Shown one piece after another: positions 23,952 to 33,502 of a stretch of 64,000 nucleotides of DNA (its first letter is position 1; each line of letters opens with the position of its first letter). The notes under the pieces are model-generated. The model was given only the letters and a program-made list of their open reading frames with translations. It searched no databases and was not told the origin of the DNA. Made by a program: the position numbers and the translations under genes. Source of the stretch: Cohnella ginsengisoli (GTDB taxonomy: Bacteria > Bacillota > Bacilli > Paenibacillales > Paenibacillaceae); NCBI RefSeq assembly GCF_029525555.1, contig NZ_JAPDHZ010000008.1, positions 682,001-746,000 on the forward strand, in the 5' to 3' direction.

Positions 23952-26562
23952 ATGGACAAGCCATCCGTCATTCCGTTCGTTCCCCGGTCCGGGCAAGACG
24001 CGGGCGCGGCAGCAGCGGACAAGCGCAAGGCAAGCGGGAAAAGCAAAGGGAAGCAGTGGTTCGGCAGGAAGGAAGGGGGGCCGGCAATGGCGGGAGGCGT
24101 CGCGTTGGCCGCGGTCGGCCACGCTGGTGCCGCGAGGAAGCGAAGTATATGGGGTACGTCGCTGGAAAGGAAAAAGGGTTTATGGCTGCTGGCGGTCGCG
24201 CTGCTCGGATTTTTGCTCGGCCGCGCCTCTATGCTGGAAGGGATTGCGCCTTTTGCGGCGGCTTACTACGGCGTCACGCTCTATATGCGCAGGGAGCATG
24301 CCTGGTGGGCGGCGATGGGGTTGATCGCGGGGAGCTTCTGGGCGCAGGCCCCGGAGCCGGCTGCCATCGCTGCGCAGATCGGCGTCATCTATCTATTGTA
24401 TCGCGGCTTGGAAGCGTATGAACGCGCCGACCTGTCCCATGCGCCGATCGTCGTCCTTGCTTCCTGCCTGCTGGTCGGCCTGTTCGGCACCGTCATGCAG
24501 GACGATAGAGGCTGGCTGCCGTATCTGCTGACCGGCGTCGAGGCCGGCTTGTCCCTCGTGCTCACGCTGCTCTTCGTCCACGCGATGCCGCTGCTGACCA
24601 GGGCTTCGAAGGCGGCCAAGCTGCGGCACGAAGAGTGGATCGGCCTTATGATTCTGCTCGCCTCGGTCATGACGGGACTCACGGGCTGGACGATCTACGG
24701 CGTCGCCTTGGTCGCCGTGTTCACGCGATATATCATCCTGCTGTTCGCGCTCTCGGCGGGACCGGCGCTCGGGACGTCCGCGGGCGTCGTCGCGGGGATC
24801 ATCCTCAGCCTGTCGGATCTCGGATCCGTGCCGCAGATCAGCCTGCTCGCCTTCGGCGGCTTGTTGGCAGGCTTGCTCCGCGAGGGCGGCAAAGCTGCTG
24901 CCGTGTTCGGCCTCCTGCTCGGCACGACGGTGCTCGCGCTGTACACGGGCAGCTCCGCCGAGACGATGGCGTCGATCTGGGCTTCGCTCGCCGCTTCCGT
25001 CCTGATCGCCTTCACGCCCAAGTCTTGGACGGACTCTATAGCACAATATGTGCCGGGCACCTCCAATTATGCACGCAATCAGCAAGAATACGCGCAAAAA
25101 AGTTCGCGACCTCACGGCCGCGAGGGTCGAGCGCTTCTCCGAGGTATTCCGCCAGCTGTCCCGCAGCTTCACGCAGATGACGCAGGCGGGAGAGACGGCC
25201 AGGCAGAATCAGGACTTCGAGCACTTCATCAACGCCGTTCACGAACGCAACTGCGCAACCTGCCACAAGCGAGGCGCTTGCTGGGACGATCAGTTTTTCC
25301 AGACCTACAAGCTGATGACCGATCTGATGTCCGCCGTCGAGGAACGGCCGGAGCTCTCTCCCGCCGACATCCCGAAGCCGCTGCACAAGCAGTGCGTCAA
25401 GGTTCCGCAAGTCCTGGACGTACTCAAGCGCCAGTACGAGCTGTACCGTCACGATCTACACTGGCGGACGCAGCTGCAGGATAGCCGCATGCTCGTCGCC
25501 GAGCAGCTGTCGGGCGTTTCCCAAGTCATGGACGACTTGGTAAAGGAGATCCGGCGAGAGGCGCGCGAGCAGAGCCATCAGGAGGAGCAGATCCGCGAGG
25601 AACTGGACAAGCTGGGGCTCGCCATTCAACACGTCGATATCGTGAGCCTCGAGGAGGGGCAGGTCGAGATCGAGATCGTCCACGCGTTCAAGCCAGGCTT
25701 CGACGAGAGCCGCAAGGTGATCGCGCCGCTCCTGTCGGACATTCTCGGCGAGACCGTGTCCGTCCGCCACGAGCGAACCTCCGACCGGCCGGACCGGCTC
25801 ACGACGGTGTCCTTCGGCTCTGCGAAGGCGTACGAGGTCGAGACCGGCATGGCGGGGGCGGCCAAGGACGGCGACGTGCTCTCGGGCGACAGCTTCAGCG
25901 CGATCGAGCTCGGCAGCGGCAAGTACGCCGTCGCGCTCAGCGACGGCATGGGCAATGGGGCGCGAGCCCGAATGGAGAGCAGCGCGGCGCTGTCGATGCT
26001 CGAGCAGCTGCTCCAGTCGGGGATCGACGAGCGGCTCGCGATCAAGTCCGTCAACTCGGTGCTCATGCTGCGTTCGCCCGAGGAGTCGTTCGCGACCGTG
26101 GACCTGGCGCTCATCGACCTGTACAGCGCCAATGCGACGATGCTGAAGATCGGCTCCACGCCGAGCTTCATCAAGCGCGGCCGGGAGGTCATCCCGATCG
26201 CCGCGGGCAATCTGCCGATCGGGATCCTGCAGGATATCGAGATCGACGTGCTGCGGGTCCAGCTGCAGCCGGGCGATACGCTCGTCATGATGACGGACGG
26301 CATCCTCGACTCGCCGGGGCACGCCGTGCATGCGATGAACAAAGAGCTATGGATGAAGCGGGTGCTGCAGGAGATCGAGACCGAGGATCCGCAGGAGATC
26401 GCGGACGAGCTGCTGGACATCGCCCTGCGTCAGCATCCGGGCGGCGGCGTCAAGGACGATATGACGGTCGTCGTCACCCGCATCAGCAAACATCAGCCCG
26501 AATGGGCGTCCTTCCGGTGGTCGGGCGCATCCCGGTTCGAGCGGCCAAGGACGGTGAGCTAA
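23952..26562 (+). CDS. spoIIE: SpoIIE, stage II sporulation serine phosphatase, frameshifted in this sequence
   Basis: Start ATG 23952 after AAAGGAAAGCAGG (GTG 23943 possible). The N-terminal ~380 residues have about ten membrane helices (LLAVALLGFLLGRASML at the first). The frame changes at the A6 run 25096-25101 (one extra A). It then continues KVRDLTAARVERFSEVFRQL, with Cys-rich CATCHKRGAC and a coiled coil. It ends with a PP2C-type phosphatase domain (LSGDSFSAIELGSGKYAVAL, SDGMGNGARA, VMMTDGILDS, GGGVKDDMTVVV). Corrected length is 869 aa. It dephosphorylates SpoIIAA to release sigma-F in the forespore and interacts with FtsZ at the polar septum. Confidence 0.95.
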
Positions 26563-26599
26563 AGCGATGTTTTCAAATATAAAAGAGGGAGCGATTCGA

Positions 26600-27241
26600 A
26601 TGGTGCTGCGGATTCAGAGCAAGCTTGGCGGGGGTAATAAGGTGAGGCTCGGCTATCGGAAGGCGCCGCGCGATGGCGTCCGTACGCTAACCGACGAACG
26701 GATCGAGGCGATCGCCGAGCAGGTCTACCTGGCCGTACGGCGGCTGGAGGCCGCGGCGGCGCGTCCGTCGCCGGGGCTGTCGTCGCCGGGGCTGTCGTCT
26801 TCGATAGCGGGGCACGCGCTGCCGATGCAGCCCAAGCGCAGCCTGGCCGACCGTCAGCGTCCATCCGGCCTGCATCTGGTCCGGCCGCTCCAGGCGGCGA
26901 CCGAACAGGCGGCAACCGAACAGGCGGCAACCCGAGCGCCGGACATGCCGGATGCGACGGAAGCGCCGGACGCCAAGGGAGATGCGCAAGCGCGGATCGC
27001 GCCTAGGAAGGCGCGACGGGATCTCTCGTATCCAATGGACGTTCACCGCATGAAGGATCTCCGCGAGCGCCGAATGCCGGATACCCGGCAGCTCGCGCGA
27101 ATGAAGGCCGCAGTCATGCAGGGACGGCTGCTTCCGGGCCGCCGGCGCCAAGACATGGATCGGCAGGAAGCGGAAGTGAGCACGACCGGGCCGCCGGTGG
27201 CGGGAAGCGTGGAGTCGGCGCGGGAATGGACTTGGCCATGA
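26600..27241 (+). CDS. Hypothetical basic protein (213 aa)
   Basis: ATG 26600 has AGAGGGAG 8 nt upstream; ATG 26567 is an alternative. The N-terminal 50 residues look folded (MVLRIQSKLGGGNKVRLGYR, TLTDERIEAIAEQVYLAVRR). A low-complexity Pro/Ser and Ala/Thr/Glu repeat region follows (AATEQAATEQAAT). The C-terminal basic segment is YPMDVHRMKDLRERRMPD, then RMKAAVMQGRLLPGRR. The last part faintly recalls FlgM-type endings but I do not assign it. No signal peptide or membrane helix. It sits right after spoIIE and may be co-transcribed. Confidence 0.5.
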   Translation: MVLRIQSKLGGGNKVRLGYRKAPRDGVRTLTDERIEAIAEQVYLAVRRLEAAAARPSPGLSSPGLSSSIAGHALPMQPKRSLADRQRPSGLHLVRPLQAATEQAATEQAATRAPDMPDATEAPDAKGDAQARIAPRKARRDLSYPMDVHRMKDLRERRMPDTRQLARMKAAVMQGRLLPGRRRQDMDRQEAEVSTTGPPVAGSVESAREWTWP

Positions 27242-27449
27242 AAAAGTGAAGCAGTCGCACGCGGGAAGCAGGGCGGCTGCCGCCCGCCTACGAATTTACC
27301 TTTTTCCCCGGCAGGGGTTCCTATAAATAAACGAAACAGCGTATGCCATGTCGGCGTTAGCGCACGGAGGTGAGTAAAGTTTTCTGGCTCTACGACAACA
27401 AGCAATCGGTAATGATGAACAGCAGCGGCCATGGGCCGCGGCAGATGAC
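27242..27449. other. Convergent intergenic region, no gene recognised
   Basis: About 200 nt between the hypothetical gene and the 3' end of the WYL gene. A GTG at 27370 after GGAG opens a short frame, but it runs antisense into the WYL gene and is not convincing. No clear terminator is seen. Confidence 0.4.
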
Positions 27450-28607
27450 TTATATATGGCCCTGGTCCTGGGGAGCCGAATCGGGCCCCTCGTACAGCGC
27501 CAGGAGAGCTTTTGCTTCGGAGAAGACCGAGCGGGCGAGCTCCCGGGGCGACAGCACCCGGACCGAACCGCCGTACCCGAGGAGAATACCAAGGGCGGAG
27601 TCGGGCGTGTGAAAATCGGCCTCGGCCGCTTTCCACCCGTCCGCGGCCTCGGCGCAAGTTTTGACGCGCACGTAGATTTCTCGCGAGAATCGGGCCCATG
27701 CCTCCTCGCGTACGAGTAAACGCACCGGATATACGGGCAGCTCGCGGCGGAATTGCGCCATCGACCGCTCCCACCACATCGCGAGATCGAAGCCGTCCGG
27801 CACCTCGAACCGCTCCTCCAGCAGCTCGACTGCAGCGAGCCTGGAGACGCGGTAGGTGCGAGGTTCGGGCATCGCAGGCGCTGCGCGACCGTCAGTGGCG
27901 CGGTTCATGACATCGTCCGCTGCATTTCTTCTCGTCGAATCGGCCGCGGAAGCTTCGGTTGCCGCGGACTTTCTTTGCGCAGCATCGGCTCCGGCAGCAT
28001 CGCTCCCCGCAGCCGGCCTCTCCTCCGGCTCACGACGATCTTTGACCGCCGCGAAGTACCAGGTATGCCGCTTGGCGACGAGCCCCCACGGCATCACCAC
28101 GCTTACGGCGCCGTCCGCCTGTTCCCCGGACGAATAACGAATGCGCATTTTGCGTCTCTCCCATACCGCCTGCTGCACGAGTCCCAGATAGGGCGCGGGT
28201 TCTCTGGCGTCATGCCAGCCCGCGCCGTCCACGTGCAGATGCTTGCGTACATAGGCCGCTTCGTCGCGAGCCGGCCCGGCCAAAGCCGCGGCCAGTTTCG
28301 CGATCGCATTTTCCGTCGGCACGGACAAGTTCAGGTCGCTCACCGCGCTTGACGATTGAAGCACCGCCAGTCCTGCGATCTCGTCTGAAGTCAGGCCCGT
28401 CAGCCGCGTCCGATAGCCTTCCGGCAGCATCCAGCCTCCGCGCGGCCCTCGTTCCGCGTAAACGGGAAATCCCGCCTGGGCGAGCGCCTCCATATCCCGA
28501 TGGACGGTACGCTCGGATATCTCCAGCTTCGCCGCCAGCTCGCGCGCGCTTACGAGACGCTGCGTCTGAAGGCATTGCAAAATATAAAGCAGCCTGTCGG
28601 CTCTCAT
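27450..28607 (-). CDS. YafY-type transcriptional regulator (HTH and WYL domains)
   Basis: 385 aa from ATG 28607, the usual family start MRADRLLYILQCLQ with a GGAG upstream. The N-terminal winged HTH is LVSARELAAKLEISERTVHR, with DMEALAQAGFPVYAERGPRG. The WYL domain is recognisable around VMPWGLVAKRHTWYFAAVKD. An unusual ~60-residue Ala/Asp-rich insert (GSDAAGADAAQRKSAATEAS) interrupts it. The C-terminus has GYGGSVRVLSPRELA. It is divergent from the SDR gene at 28727, whose promoter region it probably controls. Confidence 0.88.
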   Translation of the reverse strand: MRADRLLYILQCLQTQRLVSARELAAKLEISERTVHRDMEALAQAGFPVYAERGPRGGWMLPEGYRTRLTGLTSDEIAGLAVLQSSSAVSDLNLSVPTENAIAKLAAALAGPARDEAAYVRKHLHVDGAGWHDAREPAPYLGLVQQAVWERRKMRIRYSSGEQADGAVSVVMPWGLVAKRHTWYFAAVKDRREPEERPAAGSDAAGADAAQRKSAATEASAADSTRRNAADDVMNRATDGRAAPAMPEPRTYRVSRLAAVELLEERFEVPDGFDLAMWWERSMAQFRRELPVYPVRLLVREEAWARFSREIYVRVKTCAEAADGWKAAEADFHTPDSALGILLGYGGSVRVLSPRELARSVFSEAKALLALYEGPDSAPQDQGHI

Positions 28608-28726
28608 CTCCATCTTCTCCTTCGCGAGAGGGTTCTTTGTCATTTTAACAGTTATATATGACAAAGGATGTCTTGAATTCCCCGCTACAATGTGAACGAA
28701 CATGTGCGAATAGGAGGCTGATTCGG

Positions 28727-29604
28727 ATGAGCGAGAAAAGGCTGGAAGGACAGATCGCGGTTGTAGCGGGAGCGACGCGGGGATTGGGGAGAGCCATCGC
28801 CGTGACGCTTGGCGCCGAGGGAGCGACAGTATATTGCACGGGCCGGAGCGTGCGCGGCAGCTTGTCCGACATCGGGCGTTCGGAGACCGTCGACGAGACG
28901 GCGGAAATGGTCGGTCGTGCCGGCGGCCGCGGCATCGCGGTACGGACCGATCATACGGATGAGGCGCAGGTTCGCGCGCTCTTCGAGCGGATTGCGGACG
29001 AGCAGAGCGGCAGGCTCGACATCGCGATCAACGACATCTGGGGCGGGGAATCGCTCACGCAGTGGGGCGTTCCTTTTTTGGGAGCACGATCTGGAGAAGG
29101 GACTGGCCATGCAAAAAAAGAGCGGTCTGGTCGCATCTGATCACCGCGCGGTACGCCGCCCCGCTGCTGGTCGCCGGGAAGCGGGGACTCATGATGGAGA
29201 TTACCGACGGCTGGGACTACAGGTACCGCGGCAGCCTTTATTACAGTTTGACCAAGATCTCGGCCATCCATCTGGCGCAAGGCATGGCTGTCGATCTCAA
29301 GCCGCATGGCGTCACGGCGCTTGCGGTCACGCCCGGCTTCCTTCGTTCGGAGGAAATGCTCGATCACTTCGGCGTCACGGAGGCCAACTGGCGCGACGGC
29401 GCGGCGCAGGATCCGCATTTCCTGCAGTCCGAGACGCCTTATTACGCGGCGAAAGGCATCGCGGCGCTCGCCGCCGACCCGGAGCTCTTCGCCAAGACCG
29501 GCGGGATCTTTACGTCCTGGGGCTTGTCCGACGAATACGGCATCGTCGACGTGGACGGACGCCGCCCGCATTGGGGCAAGTACGCGGCGGAGCAGGGCTT
29601 CTAA
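28727..29604 (+). CDS. Short-chain dehydrogenase/reductase, frameshifted in this sequence
   Basis: ATG 28727 behind TAGGAGGCTGATTCGG. The N-terminal Rossmann segment is VVAGATRGLGRAIAVTLGAE, with CTGRSVRG and INDIWGGE. Two single-base insertions, in T6 29074-29079 and A7 29113-29119, break the frame. Removing both yields PFWEHDLEKGLAMQKRAVWS, continuing to MEITDGWDYRYRGSLYYSLT with the YxxxK-type active site (YYSLTK). The end is GIFTSWGLSDEYGI. Corrected length is 291 aa. NAD(P)-dependent oxidoreductase of unknown substrate, paired with the divergent WYL regulator. Confidence 0.85.
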
Positions 29605-29856
29605 GTTAGGAGGCGAGACCCTTGCGATTCGGCATGGCGAGCGATCGGCGGCCGGAACGCGGGGGGGTTTCCTTTTTCCCGACAAACTCGGCTTCCCTTC
29701 GACAGGTCCCGATGCGGCGGCCCGGGTCCGGACGAGACTCTTGTCTCATGACGGTCACATGACTGGCGACACTAGCTAGCTATCGTCCGAATTGACAAAA
29801 TTAGGGTGGATAACGGACGGTGATCCCGCCGTTTTACCTTAACGAGCGAAACGGAG
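29605..29856. other. Intergenic region upstream of the Ig-repeat gene
   Basis: 252 nt. A GGAGGCGAG followed by TTG opens a short frame that is broken near a G7 run, perhaps a gene remnant. TTGACA at about 29792 could be a -35 but no matching -10 is seen. Confidence 0.35.
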
Positions 29857-32562
29857 ATGAATGATGGAATGGCAAACGAAAATCCCTCGAAAGCCGGCCA
29901 GGAACCGATGATCAAGCTTCAACCGAACGGGGTCGCGCCGGTGCTGAGCTACAACGTTCCGGAACCGACGGCTTACAGCGGCCGCAACTTCATCGACCTG
30001 CAGCTGCACGACGGCTACTTCCTGCCGACGGCGGCGCATAACGGCTTGCAGAGGGAAGGTCTGTTCGCCGCAGCTCCGGCTGCTGCCGCGGCGCCTGAGC
30101 TCTCCTCCTCGGAACTGCTCCTCGCGAAGCAGAATTCGGGAGAACGGATGACGACGCGCTTCGCCAATCTGACGCCGGAGGAGATCGAGCGCCAAGAGGC
30201 GGAGGGCCGCAAGTTCAACGTCACGAAGACGATGACCGGCGCGCTCTCTTACGTATTCACGCAGGCGGCCCCGGTGACCGAGCCGGCATTGGACGCGGCG
30301 CCGTCCGCCCGCGCCAGCCTGCTGAGATCGGCCGAAGGCGGCGTCGCCGCGGAGACCGACGGGTACGTCCCTTCGATGCTGCCGCGCGACCCGTTGCCGG
30401 GAGATCCCGATCCGGACCCGGATCCGGTCGAGCTGTCGGTGAGCATCTCGTCGCCCGCCGCGAACGGGACGATCACCGGGCCGTATACGGGCGCGACGGT
30501 GGAGATCCGCGGCACGGCTTCGGTCGTGAGCGGCGGCGGGGGCATCGCCTACGTGCAGGTGCAGATCGGCAGCGGCGCGTTCCAGGCGGCGACGCTGTCG
30601 GGCAGCGAATGGTCCTTTACGACCGTGCTGAAGACGGCTGGACCGGTCGCGATCACGGCCAAGGCGAAGCACTCGGCCTCGCTGCTCACGACGTCGAGCA
30701 AGATCAACGTCACGGTCCAGCTGGCCGCCGAGCCGGACACGATCGTGCCGACCGTGAAGATCGTCACGCCGTCCGCCGGCGCGCTGCTTAGCAGCAAGGG
30801 CGGCGCCGCCGTGAACGTCACGGTGGAAGGGACGGCCGGGGACAACCGGGGCGTCGCCCGCGTCGAGCTGTCGGTCGACGGCACGGCCGCGCAGCTGGCC
30901 GAGAGCGCGAACGGCTACGCGAACTGGAAGAAGACGGTCACGCTCACCGGCGGCAGTCATACGATCGTCGCCAAAGCCTTCGATGCTGCGGGCAATACGG
31001 GCACGCACAGCATCACGCTGCTGGTCGACGCTTCGCCGCCGACCGTGAGCATCGCCACGCCGGCCAACAACGCGCAGGTGTCGGGTCCTTATTCGCAAGG
31101 GGCCGTCATCCAGGTGACGGGCACGGCGGCTGACGCCGGAGGGATCGCCTACGTCGAGCTGGCGCTTGACCTGAATCCGGTCGGCGTCCGCGCCGCGGAG
31201 AAGTCGCCGGGCGACTGGTCGACCTGGAAGGGTACGCTCACGCTGAACGAAGGCGGCAAGCATACGATTACCGCGCGGGCCTACGACAATGCGGGCAACC
31301 TCGTCGAGACGACGATCGCCGTGAACGTCACGATCACGCCGGAGGTCAATTCGCGGCTCAAGCGCATCATCCTCGTCGAATCGTACCGGCTGTCTTCGTA
31401 CTTGGCCAACTATGGCGCGGGACGTACGATCAAGACGTTCTCCCTGCTGCCCGGCGAGAAGAGCAAGATCAGCATCCGCTCCTACGCCCAGAGCGAGACG
31501 ACGATGAAGAGCGCCGCGACGATCCTCGACTCCGTGACGGACGACATCTCCGAGGAGTTCGAACAGTCGATCGCCAAGGAGCAAGCGGATCAGAAAAACT
31601 ACGAGGAAAGCAACGAATATAAGGTAGCGGCCGAAGCGGGAGCCAGCTGGGGCTGGGGCAGCGCCAAGGTGAGCGCCAGCATGAGCGGCGGTACCAACGC
31701 GGCGCGGGAGCAGTTCGCGAAGAACGTCTCCAACAATACGCAGAAGCACGTGGCCAAGGCATCGGCGCGGCGCGACGTGCAGATCAACACGACCTACGAG
31801 GACAAGAGCACGACCGGCGAGGAGTCGACGATCGTCCGCGAGATCGAGAATATCAACGTCAGCCGCACGCTCAACTTCGTTTTCCGCCAGATGAACCAGG
31901 AGTTCATCACGCTGCTCCATCTCGTGGACGTGCGCATCGGCTACTTCACGATCGACACGGTCAACGGCAAAGAGGAGAAGGTGTACCGCGAAGTCACGCT
32001 GCCGCAGCTCGACGCGCTGCTCGAGGAGACGATCGTGCCGGACAAACGCACGGAGGTACGCAACGCTATCATTTATCAGCTCGCCAATATTTTCGATTAC
32101 CAGGATAAGCACCACCGGTTCGTCGAGGAGCAGCCGTTCAAGGACGAGGACGGCAACGTCATCCCGTCGTCGAACTACCTGCGCGTCAAAAAGGACTATA
32201 CGTCGGTCTATCTCGACGACTCGACGGGAACTTCGATCTCGGTGCCGGGCATTATCTTGGCTGCCAACCGCCACGTGCTGCGGACGGACGGCATCGTCGT
32301 CGAAGCGCTCCTCGGTCAGGGCGAGGCGCTCGACAGCTACTCCCGCAACCTGCAGACCGAGTCGGTCCGCGAGAAGGAGCTGCGCAACTCGCTGCTTGAA
32401 GCCGAGGTGGAGATGAAGCGGCTGGCGGTCCAGATCCTTACCGACAAGGATCAGGCTGCTGCGCAGATCTATGCCCTGCTCAATCCGGCTCCGGTCGTCC
32501 AAGAAGACCAGGATGACGCCGGCACGGGCAGCTCGTCGCTCGTGGCCGCCGGCTCCAGGTAA
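29857..32562 (+). CDS. Large protein with three Ig-like repeats and an unrecognised C-terminal domain (901 aa)
   Basis: Start ATG 29857 or 29869. There is no signal peptide. Residues 1-185 are a unique N-domain. Residues ~190-500 hold three tandem bacterial Ig-like repeats, each with an S/VSI..P..G..V/I.GP pattern and GTA(S/A)D..GIAYVE (for example PTVSIATPANNAQVSGPYSQ). A ~400-residue C-domain follows. It has long polar helices (EFEQSIAKEQADQKNYEESN), a Ser/Gly/Ala/Trp alternating stretch (GASWGWGSAKVSASMSGGTN) and a conserved-looking core (INVSRTLNFVFRQMNQEFIT). The alternating stretch could form beta-hairpins as in pore-forming proteins, but that is speculation. The next gene follows after 12 nt. 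Confidence 0.8.
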   Translation: MNDGMANENPSKAGQEPMIKLQPNGVAPVLSYNVPEPTAYSGRNFIDLQLHDGYFLPTAAHNGLQREGLFAAAPAAAAAPELSSSELLLAKQNSGERMTTRFANLTPEEIERQEAEGRKFNVTKTMTGALSYVFTQAAPVTEPALDAAPSARASLLRSAEGGVAAETDGYVPSMLPRDPLPGDPDPDPDPVELSVSISSPAANGTITGPYTGATVEIRGTASVVSGGGGIAYVQVQIGSGAFQAATLSGSEWSFTTVLKTAGPVAITAKAKHSASLLTTSSKINVTVQLAAEPDTIVPTVKIVTPSAGALLSSKGGAAVNVTVEGTAGDNRGVARVELSVDGTAAQLAESANGYANWKKTVTLTGGSHTIVAKAFDAAGNTGTHSITLLVDASPPTVSIATPANNAQVSGPYSQGAVIQVTGTAADAGGIAYVELALDLNPVGVRAAEKSPGDWSTWKGTLTLNEGGKHTITARAYDNAGNLVETTIAVNVTITPEVNSRLKRIILVESYRLSSYLANYGAGRTIKTFSLLPGEKSKISIRSYAQSETTMKSAATILDSVTDDISEEFEQSIAKEQADQKNYEESNEYKVAAEAGASWGWGSAKVSASMSGGTNAAREQFAKNVSNNTQKHVAKASARRDVQINTTYEDKSTTGEESTIVREIENINVSRTLNFVFRQMNQEFITLLHLVDVRIGYFTIDTVNGKEEKVYREVTLPQLDALLEETIVPDKRTEVRNAIIYQLANIFDYQDKHHRFVEEQPFKDEDGNVIPSSNYLRVKKDYTSVYLDDSTGTSISVPGIILAANRHVLRTDGIVVEALLGQGEALDSYSRNLQTESVREKELRNSLLEAEVEMKRLAVQILTDKDQAAAQIYALLNPAPVVQEDQDDAGTGSSSLVAAGSR

Positions 32563-32574
32563 GGCAGGTCCGCA

Positions 32575-33309
32575 ATGGGAGACGCACTAAAGATCAAGCG
32601 CAACGAGGAAAAGGTGCTGGAGGAGAAGTCGCTCCTGCGCACGGCGAAGGCCGTCTATGACAAGAAAAAGCTGCAATACGCCATGCAGGGCGCCATGTCC
32701 CTGCTTAAGAAGCTCGCCAAGCTGGCAGGCGGCGGCCCTTATACGAATCACTTTTTTCGGTACCACAAGGCGCACGTCCAGTACCTCGCCCAAATTCTGT
32801 ACGCCGTCGAGAAGATGGAGCCGATCGAGCAGGAGATCGAGGGCATTCGCGTGAATATCGACGGCTTTCTGCGGGAGACCGGCGAGCTGATCGACGCGGC
32901 CTCGACGTTCCCGCCGGATCCGCTCTCCGAGCTGCGCAATCCGATCGTCATTCTCGAGATCGCGGCAGATCCCGCGGCCTCGGCGCTGTACGACGGGCTG
33001 CTCGACAACTATCAGCAGGCCGCTGAACTGGCCCTTGCCGGGTTGTCGGATGCAGCCGCCTTCGGCAGGGCGATGGAGCAGGATACGCGGCAGCAGGCGC
33101 AGGCGATCCTCGACAAGCTGAACGCCATGAAGCCCGAGACGCCTGCGGACCAGGTATTTATCGGGGCTGCGAAGAAGCGGGTCGAGTTCATCCAGTTCGA
33201 CCTGATGACCAAGGTGCAGGACACGAGGGCGCGGGCGGAGTCGGCCGCCAAAGGCATCGACGCGCTGCTCGCGGACGTGCGCCAGATCGACCGGATCGGC
33301 AGGCGGTAG
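32575..33309 (+). CDS. Helical hypothetical protein, partner of the Ig-repeat gene (244 aa)
   Basis: ATG 32575 with AAGGCAGG upstream. The protein is predicted almost entirely alpha-helical, with charged coiled-coil-like segments (KIKRNEEKVLEEKSLLRTAK, EKMEPIEQEIEGIRVNIDGF) and a central PPDPLSELRNPIVILEIA. No signal peptide, membrane helix or known domain is visible. The 12-nt gap to the 901-aa gene and the shared terminator show that the two form one operon. They probably act together, perhaps as a two-component assembly. Confidence 0.75.
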   Translation: MGDALKIKRNEEKVLEEKSLLRTAKAVYDKKKLQYAMQGAMSLLKKLAKLAGGGPYTNHFFRYHKAHVQYLAQILYAVEKMEPIEQEIEGIRVNIDGFLRETGELIDAASTFPPDPLSELRNPIVILEIAADPAASALYDGLLDNYQQAAELALAGLSDAAAFGRAMEQDTRQQAQAILDKLNAMKPETPADQVFIGAAKKRVEFIQFDLMTKVQDTRARAESAAKGIDALLADVRQIDRIGRR

Positions 33310-33337
33310 AAGTACGAGCCAGCATAATCAATTTAAG

Positions 33338-33360
33338 AGAGACCCCGCGGGGTCTCTTTT
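33338..33360 (+). terminator. Terminator of the two-gene Ig-repeat operon
   Basis: AGAGACCCC (33338-33346), GC, GGGGTCTCT (33349-33357), then TTT. Confidence 0.9.
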
Positions 33361-33415
33361 GCGTGCGGGCTGCCGTGACGAGGGGCCGGCCACAAATTCC
33401 TGAATTTTCAAAAGC

Positions 33416-33445
33416 GAATAACAGAAAGGCATTTTTCCCATAATA
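33416..33445 (+). promoter_or_regulatory. Sigma-G type promoter of the germinant-receptor operon
   Basis: GAATA (33416-33420), 18 nt, CATAATA (33439-33445). The -10 matches the sigma-G CATNNTA fully and the spacing equals that of the spoVT promoter in this window. GerA-type operons are forespore-expressed. Confidence 0.55.
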
Positions 33446-33502
33446 ATCGGGCGACTAGCCGGGTTGAAGGCGCGCCGCAGAACGGTTCGGGGCGGTGGGA
33501 TC

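Noticed and set aside
27370-27612. 80-codon plus-strand ORF starting GTG after GGAG
   Set aside because: SD too close to the start and most of the ORF is antisense to the WYL gene.
29785-29830. TTGACA promoter for the Ig-repeat gene
   Set aside because: No acceptable -10 at 16-18 nt spacing.
29839-32502. 887-codon open frame on the minus strand
   Set aside because: It is the exact antisense of the Ig-repeat gene; Arg/His/Asp-rich composition with no domains, the usual shadow in high-GC DNA.
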